Below, in pieces: positions 1-13,500 of a DNA stretch of 64,000 nucleotides. Source of the DNA: Echinarachnius parma (Eukaryota; Echinodermata; Echinoidea; Clypeasteroida; Echinarachniidae); contig JBAMJV010008414.1 in the NCBI GenBank assembly GCA_037951105.1, positions 1 to 64,000 of the forward strand, written 5' to 3'. Each line of letters starts with the position of its first letter. Positions within the stretch are counted from its first letter, which is position 1. The notes beneath the pieces are model-generated. The model was not told the origin of the DNA. It did no database searches and saw only the letters and a list, made by a program, of their open reading frames with translations. Made by a program: the position numbers and the translations under genes.

Positions 1-81
1 CTGCGATATCATTCAATCGGGGCCTATTCGACCGTGGTATACAAGTCTTCCGATATGTGGGTCTAATGTCGATGTACATTC

Positions 82-3000
82 GGTATATCCACTATACTTC
101 ACTTGTTAGCAATGTTTAATATGTGTATTTTTCTAACTAAATAAACGCTATTTTTGTTCTTATTTCTACTGAATAAACGCTGGTCAAAGTAAATATATCC
201 ACTATACTTCACTTGTGAGCAATGTGTATTTTTCTAACTAAATAAACGTTATTTTTGTTCTTATTTCCTGACATTTATTTAGTTACCGTTCGGTTGATAT
301 ATGTTTGTTTTTCTTCTCCTTTTCAGCACGAGCTTCCGGCATCCAGAATCCACCATCCGAAGAGGGATAGTCGTCACAATTGTCTTCATATTCTGTTTGC
401 GTCCATATCTAGTTACAAGTACTATCTTCATTCAAATAAATCATTTAATCAACCCAATTTATTTAGTTACAATTACATGAACTATCACGTGTATATATAC
501 TAAATAAACGCTAGTCAAAGTATTTATATCCACTATACTTCACTTGTTAGCAATGTTTAATATGTGTATTTTTCTAACTAAATAAACGCTATTTTTGTTC
601 TTATTTCTACTAAATAAACGCTAGTCAAAGTAAATATATCCACTATACTTCACTTGTGAGCAATGTGCATTTTTCTAAATAAATAAACGTTATTTTTGTT
701 CTTATTTCCTGACATTTATTTAGTTACCGTTCGGTTGATATAATATGTTTGTTTTTCTTCTCCTTTTCAGCACGAGCTTCCGGCATCCAGAATCCACCAT
801 CCAAAGAAGGATAGTCGTCACAATTGTATTCATATTCTGTTTGCGTTCATATCTAATAAGTACATTTCATTCAAATAAATCGTTTAATCAACCCGATTTA
901 TTTAGTTACAATTACATGAACTATCACGTGTATATAAACGCTAGTCAAAGTATATATATCCACTATACTTCACTTGTGAGCAATGTGTATTTTTTTAACT
1001 AAATAAACGCAATTTTTGTTCATATTTCAGTCTCTGTTCATCTGGTCGTGTTATCTATCACCACATATTTTACTAAATAAGTGCTAATTAACCTTTTATT
1101 TCCATTAACCCCGGTTTTCCCTTCTCTTCAAGACCACTCTGCCACTTTAAGACAGTTGGCTATCCAACATAACACGGATCAGAAACATATCGCAATTAGT
1201 ACTCTCTCTTATGATCGCCTTATCTATCACCAGCTATGGGAAAATACATCTGTTTAATACAGGCTGGTGATAGATACCACGATCAATAAAAAGACAGTTG
1301 AAGAGCCCAACTCCCTGATTACTAATCCTTATGACTAAATAAATGTCAAAATCACATCTCGTTCTTAAAAAATAAACGTAAAAAACTCATAACGATACAT
1401 TTTGAACTTGTTTTGTACCAATTTTTAAACCGATTATCAATACATGTTTTAACGAAATCAATGCTTTTTTGGTTCATATTTCACCCTCTGTCCCTCTGGT
1501 CGTGTTATTTGTCACCACATAGTTTACTGAATAAATGTCAATTTACCTTAATATTTGCCAATTCAGATGCAGACTTGACAATCCTGACATTTATTTAGTT
1601 ACCGTTCGTTTGATATAAATGTTTGTTTTTCTTCTCCTTTTCAGCACGAGCTTCCGGCATCCAGAATCCACCATCCAAAGAGGGATAGTCGTCACAATTG
1701 TCTTCATATTCTGTTTGCGTCCATATCTAGTTACAAGTACTATCTTCATTCAAATAAATCATTTAATCAACCCAATTTATTTAGTTACAATTACATGAAC
1801 TATCACGTGTATATATACTAAATAAACGCTAGTCAAAGTATTTATATCCACTATACTTCACTTGTTAGCAATGTTTAATATCTGTATTTTTCTAACTAAA
1901 TAAACGCTATTTTTGTTCTTATTTCTACTAAATAAACGCTGGTCAAAGTAAATATATCCACTATACTTCACTTGTGAGCAATGTGCATTTTTCTAACTAA
2001 ATAAACGTTATTTTTGTTCTTATTTCCTGACATTTATTTAGTTACCGTTCGGTTGATATATGTTTGTTTTTCTTCTCCTTTTCAGCACGAGCTTCCGGCA
2101 TCCAGAATCCACCATCCAAAGAGGGATAGTCGTCACAATTGTATTCATATTCTGTTTGCGTTCATATCTAATAAGTACATTTCATTCAAATAAATCGTTT
2201 AATCAACCAGATTTATTTAGTTACAATTACATTAACTATCACGTGTATATATACTAAATAAACGCTAGTCAAAGTATATATATCCACTATACTTCACTTG
2301 TGAGCAATGTGTATTTTTAAAACTAAATAAACGCAATTTTTGTTCATATTTCAGTCTCTGCTCATCTGGTCGTGTTATCTATCACCACATATTTTACTAA
2401 ATAAGTGCTAATTAACCTTTTATTTCCATTAACCCCGGTTTTCCCTTCTCTTCAAGACCACTCTGCCACTTTAAGACAGTTGGCTATCCAACATAACACG
2501 GATCAGAAACATATATCGCAATTAGTACTCTCTCTTATATGATCGCCTTATCTATCACCAGCTATGGGAAAATACATCTGTTTAATACAGACTGGTGATA
2601 GATACCACGATCAATAAAAAGACAGTTGAAGAGCCCAACTCCCTGATTACTAACCCTTATCACTAAATAAATGTCAAAATCACATCTCGTTCTTCAAAAA
2701 TAAACGTAAAACACTCATAACGATACATTTTGAACTTGTTTTGTACCAATTTTTAAACTGATTATCAATGCATGTTTTAACGAAATCAATGCTTTTTTTG
2801 TTCATATGTCACCCTCTGTCCCTCTGGTCGTGTTATTTGTCACCACATAGTTTACTGAATAAATGTCAATTTACCTTAATATTTGCCAATTCAGATGCAG
2901 ACTTGACAATCCTGACATTTATTTAGTTACCATTCGTTTGATATAAATGTTTGTTTTTCTTCTCCTTTTCAGCACGAGCTTCCGGCATCCAGAATCCACC

Positions 3001-6000
3001 ATCCAAAGAGGGATAGTCGTCACAATTGTCTTCATATTCTGTTTGCGTCCATATCTAGTTACAAGTACTATCTTCATTCAAATAAATCATTTAATCAACC
3101 CAATTTATTTAGTTACAATTACATGAACTATATATCACGTGTATATATACTAAATAAACGCTAGTCAAAGTATTTATATCCACTATACTTCACTTGTTAG
3201 CAATGTTTAATATGTGTATTTTTCTAACTAAATAAACGCTATTTTTGTTCTTATTTCTACTAAATAAACGCTGGTCAAAGTAAATATATCCACTATACTT
3301 CACTTGTGAGCAATGTGCATTTTTCTAACTAAATAAACGTTATTTTTGTTCTTATTTCCTGACATTTATTTAGTTACCGTTCGGTTGATATATGTTTGTT
3401 TTTCTTCTCCTTTTCAGCACGAGCTTCCGGCATCCAGAATCCACCATCCAAAGAGGGATAGTCGTCACAATTGTATTCATATTCTGTTTGCGTTCATATC
3501 TAATAAGTACATTTCATTCAAATAAATCGTTTAATCAACCAGATTTATTTAGTTACAATTACATTAACTATCACGTGTATATATACTAAATAAACGCTAG
3601 TCAAAGTAGATATATCCACTATACTTCACTTGTGAGCAATGTGTATTTTTAAAACTAAATAAACGCAATTTTTGTTCATATTTCAGTCTCTGCTCATCTG
3701 GTCGTGTTATCTATCACCACATATTTTACTAAATAAGTGCTAATTAACCTTTTATTTCCATTAACCCCGGTTTTCCCTTCTCTTCAAGACCACTCTGCCA
3801 CTTTAAGACAGTTGGCTATCCAACATAACACGGATCAGAAACATATCGCAATTAGTACTCTCTCTTATGATCGCCTTATCTATCACCAGCTATGGGAAAA
3901 TACATCTGTTTAATACAGGCTGGTGATAGATACCACGATCAATAAAAAGACAGTTGAAGAGCCCAACTCCCTGATTACTAATCCTTATGACTAAATAAAT
4001 GTCAAAATCACATCTCGTTCTTAAAAAATAAACGTAAAAAACTCATAACGATACATTTTGAACTTGTTTTGTACCAATTTTTAAACCGATTATCAATACA
4101 TGTTTTAACGAAATCAATGCTTTTTTGGTTCATATTTCACCCTCTGTCCCTCTGGTCGTGTTATTTGTCACCACATAGTTTACTGAATAAATGTCAATTT
4201 ACCTTAATATTTGCCAATTCAGATGCAGACTTGACAATCCTGACATTTATTTAGTTACCGTTCGTTTGATATAAATGTTTGTTTTTCTTCTCCTTTTCAG
4301 CACGAGCTTCCGGCATCCAGAATCCACCATCCAAAGAGGGATAGTCGTCACAATTGTCTTCATATTCTGTTTGCGTCCATATCTAGTTACAAGTACTATC
4401 TTCATTCAAATAAATCATTTAATCAACCCAATTTATTTAGTTACAATTACATGAACTATCACGTGTATATATACTAAATAAACGCTAGTCAAAGTATTTA
4501 TATCCACTATACTTCACTTGTTAGCAATGTTTAATATCTGTATTTTTCTAACTAAATAAACGCTATTTTTGTTCTTATTTCTACTAAATAAACGCTGGTC
4601 AAAGTAAATATATCCACTATACTTCACTTGTGAGCAATGTGCATTTTTCTAACTAAATAAACGTTATTTTTGTTCTTATTTCCTGACATTTATTTAGTTA
4701 CCGTTCGGTTGATATATGTTTGTTTTTCTTCTCCTTTTCAGCACGAGCTTCCGGCATCCAGAATCCACCATCCAAAGAGGGATAGTCGTCACAATTGTAT
4801 TCATATTCTGTTTGCGTTCATATCTAATAAGTACATTTCATTCAAATAAATCGTTTAATCAACCAGATTTATTTAGTTACAATTACATTAACTATCACGT
4901 GTATATATACTAAATAAACGCTAGTCAAAGTAGATATATCCACTATACTTCACTTGTGAGCAATGTGTATTTTTAAAACTAAATAAACGCAATTTTTGTT
5001 CATATTTCAGTCTCTGCTCATCTGGTCGTGTTATCTATCACCACATATTTTACTAAATAAGTGCTAATTAACCTTTTATTTCCATTAACCCCGGTTTTCC
5101 CTTCTCTTCAAGACCACTCTGCCACTTTAAGACAGTTGGCTATCCAACATAACACGGATCAGAAACATATATCGCAATTAGTACTCTCTCTTATATGATC
5201 GCCTTATCTATCACCAGCTATGGGAAAATACATCTGTTTAATACAGACTGGTGATAGATACCACGATCAATAAAAAGACAGTTGAAGAGCCCAACTCCCT
5301 GATTACTAACCCTTATCACTAAATAAATGTCAAAATCACATCTCGTTCTTCAAAAATAAACGTAAAACACTCATAACGATACATTTTGAACTTGTTTTGT
5401 ACCAATTTTTAAACTGATTATCAATGCATGTTTTAACGAAATCAATGCTTTTTTTGTTCATATGTCACCCTCTGTCCCTCTGGTCGTGTTATTTGTCACC
5501 ACATAGTTTACTGAATAAATGTCAATTTACCTTAATATTTGCCAATTCAGATGCAGACTTGACAATCCTGACATTTATTTAGTTACCATTCGTTTGATAT
5601 AAATGTTTGTTTTTCTTCTCCTTTTCAGCACGAGCTTCCGGCATCCAGAATCCACCATCCAAAGAGGGATAGTCGTCACAATTGTCTTCATATTCTGTTT
5701 GCGTCCATATCTAGTTACAAGTACTATCTTCATTCAAATAAATCATTTAATCAACCCAATTTATTTAGTTACAATTACATGAACTATATATCACGTGTAT
5801 ATATACTAAATAAACGCTAGTCAAAGTATTTATATCCACTATACTTCACTTGTTAGCAATGTTTAATATGTGTATTTTTCTAACTAAATAAACGCTATTT
5901 TTGTTCTTATTTCTACTAAATAAACGCTGGTCAAAGTAAATATATCCACTATACTTCACTTGTGAGCAATGTGCATTTTTCTAACTAAATAAACGTTATT

Positions 6001-7500
6001 TTTGTTCTTATTTCCTGACATTTATTTAGTTACCGTTCGGTTGATATATGTTTGTTTTTCTTCTCCTTTTCAGCACGAGCTTCCGGCATCCAGAATCCAC
6101 CATCCAAAGAGGGATAGTCGTCACAATTGTATTCATATTCTGTTTGCGTTCATATCTAATAAGTACATTTCATTCAAATAAATCGTTTAATCAACCAGAT
6201 TTATTTAGTTACAATTACATTAACTATCACGTGTATATATACTAAATAAACGCTAGTCAAAGTAGATATATCCACTATACTTCACTTGTGAGCAATGTGT
6301 ATTTTTAAAACTAAATAAACGCAATTTTTGTTCATATTTCAGTCTCTGCTCATCTGGTCGTGTTATCTATCACCACATATTTTACTAAATAAGTGCTAAT
6401 TAACCTTTTATTTCCATTAACCCCGGTTTTCCCTTCTCTTCAAGACCACTCTGCCACTTTAAGACAGTTGGCTATCCAACATAACACGGATCAGAAACAT
6501 ATATCGCAATTAGTACTCTCTCTTATATGATCGCCTTATCTATCACCAGCTATGGGAAAATACATCTGTTTAATACAGACTGGTGATAGATACCACGATC
6601 AATAAAAAGACAGTTGAAGAGCCCAACTCCCTGATTACTAACCCTTATCACTAAATAAATGTCAAAATCACATCTCGTTCTTCAAAAATAAACGTAAAAC
6701 ACTCATAACGATACATTTTGAACTTGTTTTGTACCAATTTTTAAACTGATTATCAATGCATGTTTTAACGAAATCAATGCTTTTTTTGTTCATATGTCAC
6801 CCTCTGTCCCTCTGGTCGTGTTATTTGTCACCACATAGTTTACTGAATAAATGTCAATTTACCTTAATATTTGCCAATTCAGATGCAGACTTGACAATCC
6901 TGACATTTATTTAGTTACCGTTCGGTTGATATAAATGTTTGTTTTTCTTCTCCTTTTCAGCACGAGCTTCCGGCATCCAGAATCCACTATCCAAAGAGGG
7001 ATAGTCGTCACAATTGTCTTCATATTCTGTTTGCGTCCATATCTAGTTACAAGTACTATCTTCATTCAAATAAATCATTTAATCAACCCGATTTATTTAG
7101 TTACAATTACATGAACTATCACGTGTATATATACTAAATAAACGCTAGTCAAAGTATATATATCCACTATACATCACTTGTGAGCAATGTGTATTTTTAA
7201 AACTAAATAAACGCAATTTGTGTTCATATTTCAGTCTCTGTTCATCTGGTCGTGTTATCTATCACCACATATTTTACTAAATAAGTGCTAATTAACCTTT
7301 TATTTCCATTAACCCCGGTTTTCCCTTCTCTTCAAGACCACTCTGCCACTTTAAGACAGTTGGCTATCCATCATAACACGGATCAGAAACATATATTGCA
7401 ATTAGTACTCTCTCTTATATGATCGCCTTATCTATCACCACCTATGGGAAAATACATCTGTTTAATACAGGCTGGTGATAGATATCACGATCAATAACTA
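82..7500. repeat. hierarchical tandem array, ~1.33 kb units in ~2.66 kb super-repeats
   Basis: Equivalent landmarks recur at 745, 2060, 3392, 4716 and 6048 (steps 1315-1332). 1413 and 4069, 2060 and 4716, and 3392 and 6048 are each 2,656 bp apart. Two slightly different unit types alternate at first, but the last units are the same type. Each unit has two ~440 bp segments, each with the block AGCACGAGCTTCCGGCATCC followed by AGAATCCACCATCC, and one ~445 bp segment with a hairpin. The motif ACTAAATAAACG occurs many times throughout. Short open frames inside repeat with the unit and show no protein similarity that I recognise. Bases 1-81 are not part of the array. Confidence 0.92.
3841..3945. 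repeat. recurrent hairpin in the array (representative copy)
   Basis: GATCG...TATCTATCACCAGC at 3868-3891 pairs with GCTGGTGATAGATA...CGATC at 3919-3940, with three unpaired bases in each arm and a loop of about 28 bp. The structure recurs once per ~1.33 kb unit (for example near 1213, 2539, 5200 and 6530), with minor changes. Confidence 0.75.
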
Positions 7501-7752
7501 AGACAGTTGAATAGCCCATCCACTCGCCAATACTCTGAAATGTACAATTTAATTAGCATTTATTTAGTAAACATTAAGTGGTGACTAATTTACCACAACC
7601 AGTAATTAGGGAGTTGGGCTCTTAAATTCGCTATTATATGATCGTGATATCGATCACCAGCCTGTATTAAACAGATGTTTTTCCCATAGGTGGTGATAGA
7701 TAAGGCGATCATATAAGAGAGAGTACTAATTGCGATATATGTTTCTGATCCG
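7501..7752 (-). repeat. inverted partial unit closing the array
   Basis: From about 7570 to 7752 the sequence is the reverse complement of the hairpin segment of the array (7380-7500): both contain the ATCAGAAACATAT, TATCACCA..TATGGG and TTTAATACAG blocks. The right end of the array is therefore a large palindrome with a short spacer; the match ends at ATCCGGG near 7752. Confidence 0.85.
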
Positions 7753-8412
7753 GGAACCTCTAGAAAAAGGCAAAAAACGAACTGTTATAGGTCGAACTAT
7801 TTTCATATTTTCCCGCGGATAGTTATTTTCGATTGAATGGTGTCATGGTGTTTGTTGTAACTCTTCAAATGAGCGTGTCAATGAGAAATCGCGTGGTGAA
7901 GAGATGTCTCCCATTTGACTCAAGCTTCGCACTGCTTCGCATCGAGAACAAAAGGGCACCTATTCAGAATTACCGAACCTGAAAGTCATACAATGTGACC
8001 GTAAGTTTGGATGCGTCAAATTTGGTGTCTCCAGTGACAGAAAACACGATATAGCCAAAATTAAACACAATTTGAAACTTACATTTAGCCTTCTGATGTA
8101 AAAAGTACTTTTAATTCCTATTTGAGAATTGTGTACTGCAATGGATCTGATCCAATCTGGTCAGAGCTGTACTGCCCTCTAAATGCAAAAGTAGACCAGT
8201 TGTTTACATGTTTAGGCTTATGCCCAGTCAAATTCTTAAATTCCTACTGAAACTGCAGAACAGTGGTACAAAAAACTTCAATGACAAGGTAACTGAATTG
8301 ATCTTACATCTCTGTCCATTGTCTGTGAATGTGTGAATTGACTGCCTGGCCATAGGCCCTGGTTTAGCTTTTGTATAAGTGTAACAAAGAATGTAGGTCA
8401 ATCTGTGACTAT

Positions 8413-8545
8413 AAAGAATTCTTAAATCTTTACAGCCAGCTTTGATTCTACTTATAAGATTAACATGGTCATGATTCAATGAAACCTTCATTCAATCATG
8501 ACCATGTTAATCTTATAGATAGTTCAAAGTTTGTAAGAATTCTTT
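8413..8545. repeat. foldback (MITE-like palindrome)
   Basis: Inner arms of about 30 bp (ATAAGATTAACATGGTCATG and its complement) are separated by 3 bp and differ at one base. Pairing continues weakly outward to matching AAAGAATTCTTA ends. Confidence 0.8.
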
Positions 8546-8688
8546 AGAGTGAAGACATGCTATAATTGTTTGTTGAACAAAGCCATATTATGCTATTACA
8601 GCCATAACACAGCATCAAATTGATAGTGTGAAAAACATCTAGTTTAAGGCTAGGTAGACAGGGGATTTCCCCACATCTACAATGTATT

Positions 8689-8715
8689 GTAAATGGTCCT
8701 GATAGGACCATTTAC
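8689..8715. repeat. perfect 11-bp hairpin
   Basis: GTAAATGGTCC, five-base loop, then GGACCATTTAC. Function unknown. Confidence 0.75.
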
Positions 8716-9007
8716 TGCTCACAGTGGTAAAAATCTACGGGACACAATTTGAACTACAAACAGAGAGAAAAGAACAGCATATCTAAAGTAAAAAATTGCA
8801 TACCTAGATTGAAGCTGATTTTATGATTTATTGTACAAAATTTCATTTTCAAAATGATGTCATACTTACAAAAATCGTCATATAAGTTCCATTTCTTTCT
8901 CTTCCTGCTCGATGTCCCATCGTAAACAAAGAAAGCCCGCCCGCAACATGCGGAGGCCGCTTATTATTGTCCAAAACAAGCCAACTCGCGATCTGCAAGC
9001 ATGCCCG

Positions 9008-9071
9008 CCGTATCCGATTTCGGATACGCCGTATCAGAATTCGGATACGCCGTGTCAGAATTCGGATACGG
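9008..9071. repeat. short tandem repeat, GGATACGCCGT
   Basis: Two and a half copies of a ~26 bp unit built on TCAGAATTCGGATACGCCG, itself partly palindromic around ATTCGGAT/ATCCGAT. Confidence 0.7.
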
Positions 9072-9613
9072 TAACACGTGTGGTGTGGGAAGCTTGCGGG
9101 AAATACATGACAGTCATCCAGATAGCAGCAACACTTTCGAGAGGGATCACGACTGAGATTTTCTCAGTCTTTTTATTTTCCAAAACTGCAGATTTTCCAT
9201 TTTTTTCGACATTTGAAGAATAATTTGGACCATTTTGGTAAGTTCATATAACACTTGTATCATTTTTAGGGCCAGTCATGATTGATTTTGTTGAATTTAA
9301 GATAAGAATTTTGTGTGAAATTTTGACAAACTTTTTTTGTACTGTCCCACATTGTTCCCGTATAGCGCAGCATTACAATGTAGCGTTGTGTGGATTTCCC
9401 CAGTGTTTACTGGGACAATGAAGGCAGCTGACTATCAGGCTTTTTTACCAGGCAATGGAGTAAGGGGTTAATGTAGCATGCTGTTAACCCCTTGTCTTGT
9501 AGGGGTGGCTGCGCGCGCCGTACCATATGTCATCAAACGTTTCTCAAACGTTGACATCCAGTCCGCATGTCTATCGGTAGTACTAATGCTCCGACACAGC
9601 CCGCCATATCACT

Positions 9614-9744
9614 CGTATACTTTGTGTGCAGGTTATGGGTCTATTTTCTTGCGCGAGATCGATCCGCCGGGAATTGGGGAAATCCCCAGCGGATGGATCT
9701 CGCGTAGGAAAATAGACCCTTTAGCCTGCATGCAAAGTATATAC
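9614..9744. repeat. long inverted repeat (foldback element)
   Basis: Arms of about 55-60 bp centred near 9680 share GTATACTTTG, TGCAGG, GGGTCTATTTTC, GCGAGATC and ATCCGC with their reverse complements, with a few mismatches. Probably a small foldback transposon. Confidence 0.85.
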
Positions 9745-10422
9745 AAGTTAGTGTTGACTTATTCGTGTCGTTGTATTAGCTTCAGTTCATGCAGTTTTGA
9801 GCGAGTTAGAAAATGTCCGAGATATAATCAGCGCATTTTTTTTTGTTGCTGTTTTTGCAGGTAATTGTTCTCGTATTTATTTAAAAAGCCATACAAACAT
9901 GTAAGTAAAATAAGAGACATTTTCGTTCCTTTTCGGCACTTTTTAAGAGTGCAACTTGCTTGCAAGGTCAAGGCAGTTGAGTTGGCCTGTTTCGCAGCGC
10001 GGGGCCTGCATGCCTGCGCTGCCGAAACCATGGCAGACCTTCTAGTGCGTGTTCGTTCTGTATCATTCATTGGCAGATTTTTTTTTATCGGAATACCGGA
10101 TTCCGACCGGCACAACACCGACGGATTCCGGAACAAAAAAATTCCGACATGACTCAGGCTTAATTACTTTCATAATTTGTATTACATTTTCACTTTTTTG
10201 GCAAATTGCAACTTCTAGTTCTACAAAAATGAACAAATAATGTGAATCATTCCCATTTTCAGATTCCTACTTTGAATAGATTTTACATGTTCATTTAGAA
10301 TTAGACTCATGTTCATTTTCTACTGAAGTGTGTTCACATCTTTTCAAAAATCACAGCATATGTAGGGAACTTGTGCCTGTGTGATGACTGTTGCTGACAA
10401 CTAGTTTGAACCAGTTTGAGTC

Positions 10423-10500
10423 ATGGCAGATTCTGAAGATGAAGTAGAAGCAGCTATTGCAGCCACTGACATCTTGGACTACACACTCGACGATGTGACA
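10423..10500 (+). CDS. VPS8: VPS8 exon 1
   Basis: Residues 1-26, beginning MADSEDEVEA, acidic and probably disordered. It ends in phase 0 at a GTAAGT donor. Any untranslated upstream exons could not be placed. Confidence 0.9.
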
Positions 10501-13500
10501 GTAAGTTCAGCATTACTTATAAGTCTGCAATTAAAAAACAATGGAAAGATCATCCCATAAAATACTGGCCATACAAAAGAGATGTCACAAGGGGCAAATA
10601 AGCAAATCTATCGTTTCATGGCCTCTTTTAGTTTACTGTCGGCCATTCTAATGAATGGCCAACAGTCAAAGACTGCAATTAAATGTAAAAAAGGCCATGA
10701 AAATGATAGATTTGTTGATCTAGGGGCTGGGTGCCGGTAGCGGAACGACCGTCACCCATGCATCATTAACTATTTATAAACCGTTTGCTCTGATGATATT
10801 GTGCGTCTGGCATGTAAATAGTCGTATTATGACCATTTACAATGTAGATGTTGGAGTGCATGGAAATGCATCTGATCTGTCATTTTTGCCATCTGAAAAG
10901 AAAAGCTGTAAGGAGAGCCCTGCCATTATTGTAAACAAATAATCAAATTTTTACAGATCAGGTGTAATTATGCTAAATTGTAATTGATTGCTTGATTGTT
11001 AATGTTACCCATTGTGTCAGTCTAATTATAATTTAGATTATTACCCAATTTTGTGCACTGCTTCATTTTTTCATGACATAAATTGAAATACAGAAAAGGT
11101 AGATTCAAAGAAGGTGTAAGAGTAGGGCCTAGGGGCTTGATGCACTCTTATCTATATTGATATATTAACATTGTACTGTTTGTTGCACAAACGTTAAGTT
11201 GAAGTGTATGACCCTTATGATTATCATTATGTAGCTTTGACAAATTAGAGATTGGTTTTAAGTGCAGTGAGAGCAGACCTGTGTTGAATGCTTATAAAAA
11301 GAGAGTGCTGATTATCACAATTTGTTGACATGCAGTATAATTAGATATTGTCTTCTTTTATTTTTCAGATAGATGATAGTGAGTTTGACATTCCTGAGGT
11401 TGATTCTGCACCAAGTCTGGAAAGCATCTTGAATGAGGTTTGTGTGTTTTCACTAATTTTGTTAAATTTTATTTTAAAATGGAGATAAGTATACTTATAA
11501 CCTTCAGGCTATTATTCAGCAAGTCGGTATGATAAATAAATGTACAATAAAGCAGAAGTGACCAATTCAATGGGCCGTATGCATAAAGACAAGCAATTGC
11601 TTATAAGCAATTGCTTTAAGCACAAGCAAGAGCTTGTCAAGCAAAAGATCAAGTTCAAGCAATTGCTTGAATTCATATGCACAGGCTTTTGCTTGTGCTC
11701 AAACCTTTTGCTTGCTCTGCCAAGCATTTGCTTACGTGTTGGACAAAGGATCGTTACGGTTGTGCGAACATCGCACTGCAGGACAACAATGCTTCGTGTC
11801 CGACCTGGCGGTAGTATTTTTTTCTTACGCAAATAGCGAAGAAACATCACAGAGCATCAGGGGGGTTTCTGTGCAGATCGATGGACAAAAATTGCCGTAA
11901 AAAGTCTAAAATAACAGGAATTTGATCAAATATGAAATCACAACATAATCTCTGAAATAAGGAGCTTGTAATCATCCTGAAACGGTATGAAAATTTGATC
12001 CTTAAACGCGAATGCCCTGAGTAAGCAAGAGCTCAAGCTGGTCCGGAGGTGCTTGAAAAAACGCAAGCAATTGCTTATCAAGACAAGTAAAAGGTTCGTT
12101 TTATGCATACGGTTTTAAGCAATTGCTTGTTTGGTAAGCATTTGCTTACGAGCCGTAAGCAATTGCTTGTGCTTGTAAGCAAAAGCTTTTGCTTACAAGC
12201 AATTGCTTGTTTGTGTGCATACCGATTCAAGCAAAAGGCTAGCACAAGCAATTGCTTGTTTTTATGCATACGGCCCATTAATTACCCCTGTCCCCAAAAG
12301 CTACATTGTTTGATACAAGGAAAACATATATATTAAAGGTAGATGACTCATTGACTAATGATTACATCTTCCCATGATGATAAGTGATAACATAATGGGG
12401 AAACAATAACAACAATTTTCATGAAATAATATGGATCTTAATCCCTATCTCATGTAATATTTTAATAATGTCTGTTTTCTGTATTCAAGGATACAATTCT
12501 GCGATGATTTGAATCGTGCTATTGTGAAAATGTATAAAAAGGAAACTTTTTCTGCAGAGTGCAAGAAGTGAATGGAAATGGACATCTAATTTCTAAATGC
12601 AAAATACTAATTAATACAAGGTGAATGAATGTATTATTTTAAAGATTATTTTAGGTAATACGAGGCCAGCCAGGGAGGGGGGGTTCTAGCTTTTTGCTAA
12701 GGGGGGAGGGGGGGGGGGGGGGGGTTGACCCAATGACGATGCGGATACTGTGTGGGTCTGGACACATGATGGCGTTTTTTTATGCACATCGCATTTTCAC
12801 TTGGCAGCCCAAGGGGGGGGGGGGGGTTTAAGCCCCCTAACCCCCCCCCCCCCCCCCCCCCGTAGATCCGCCACTGGAGGCCACAATATTGATTCAACTA
12901 TTGGGATTGACATTTGTCATATATGTATGACTATATAACAAAACCCTGCACTTGTCAGTAAAAATCAAAATTTAGATGTCCAAGCCATGAGAAAGGCTTT
13001 TATCACAAGCTTTCATTTGATGCCTTCTTCTAAAAAATTGGACAATATTTAGCAAAGATATTCAAACATAGGTCTTTTACATATTATAATAAACTTCTTT
13101 CAAAAAAGAATTACCGACAAGTGCAGGGTTTTTGTACTGTATATTCAGTCACATATGGTCATGTGTCGTGTCATGAGGTCGCCTCCTTTTGCGTTATATG
13201 CCGATTTCGGATTCTGCGAGACAATGTTACAGTTGATAGCAAATATTTTCTGAAGAACTCCCCCTATCCTATCAAAAGTATACATTTTCTGAAAGGAAAT
13301 TTCACAAGGAATCCAAATATGCACTCAGAAATAACACTAGGGGTATACTTATTTTTGTATATTAACCAAAATGTACAATTTTGTTTCCCGATAAAGAGGT
13401 TGATATTTTCCATGATTTTTTTCTGAGGTAGCTCTAGACATTTAATGATAATGTTTTCATGCAGAGCACACTTAGACCTTTACAGCAGTATAATATTGTA

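Larger units (their letters stand above)
7753..10422. other. intergenic region upstream of VPS8
   Basis: Unique-looking DNA with several foldbacks (separate entries). Open frames at 8912-9223 and 9478-9864 are short and unrecognised. The VPS8 promoter and any 5' untranslated exon should lie here, but I cannot place them; a GC-richer stretch at 8920-9070 and another at 9960-10130 are the most gene-start-like. Confidence 0.5.

Noticed and set aside
255-6245. Recurring 61-85 codon open frames in the tandem array
   Set aside because: They recur only because the DNA unit recurs, have no recognisable similarity, and change length with drift; treated as non-coding.
8912-9223. Possible gene (103 codons) upstream of VPS8
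   Set aside because: Contains a short tandem repeat, no recognised domain and no supporting splice structure; it may be 5' UTR but cannot be shown.
12697-12938. Gly- or Pro-rich frames over G/C runs (also 32750, 55410, 59251, 61075)
   Set aside because: They arise from homopolymers inside GGCGTAGC-type elements.
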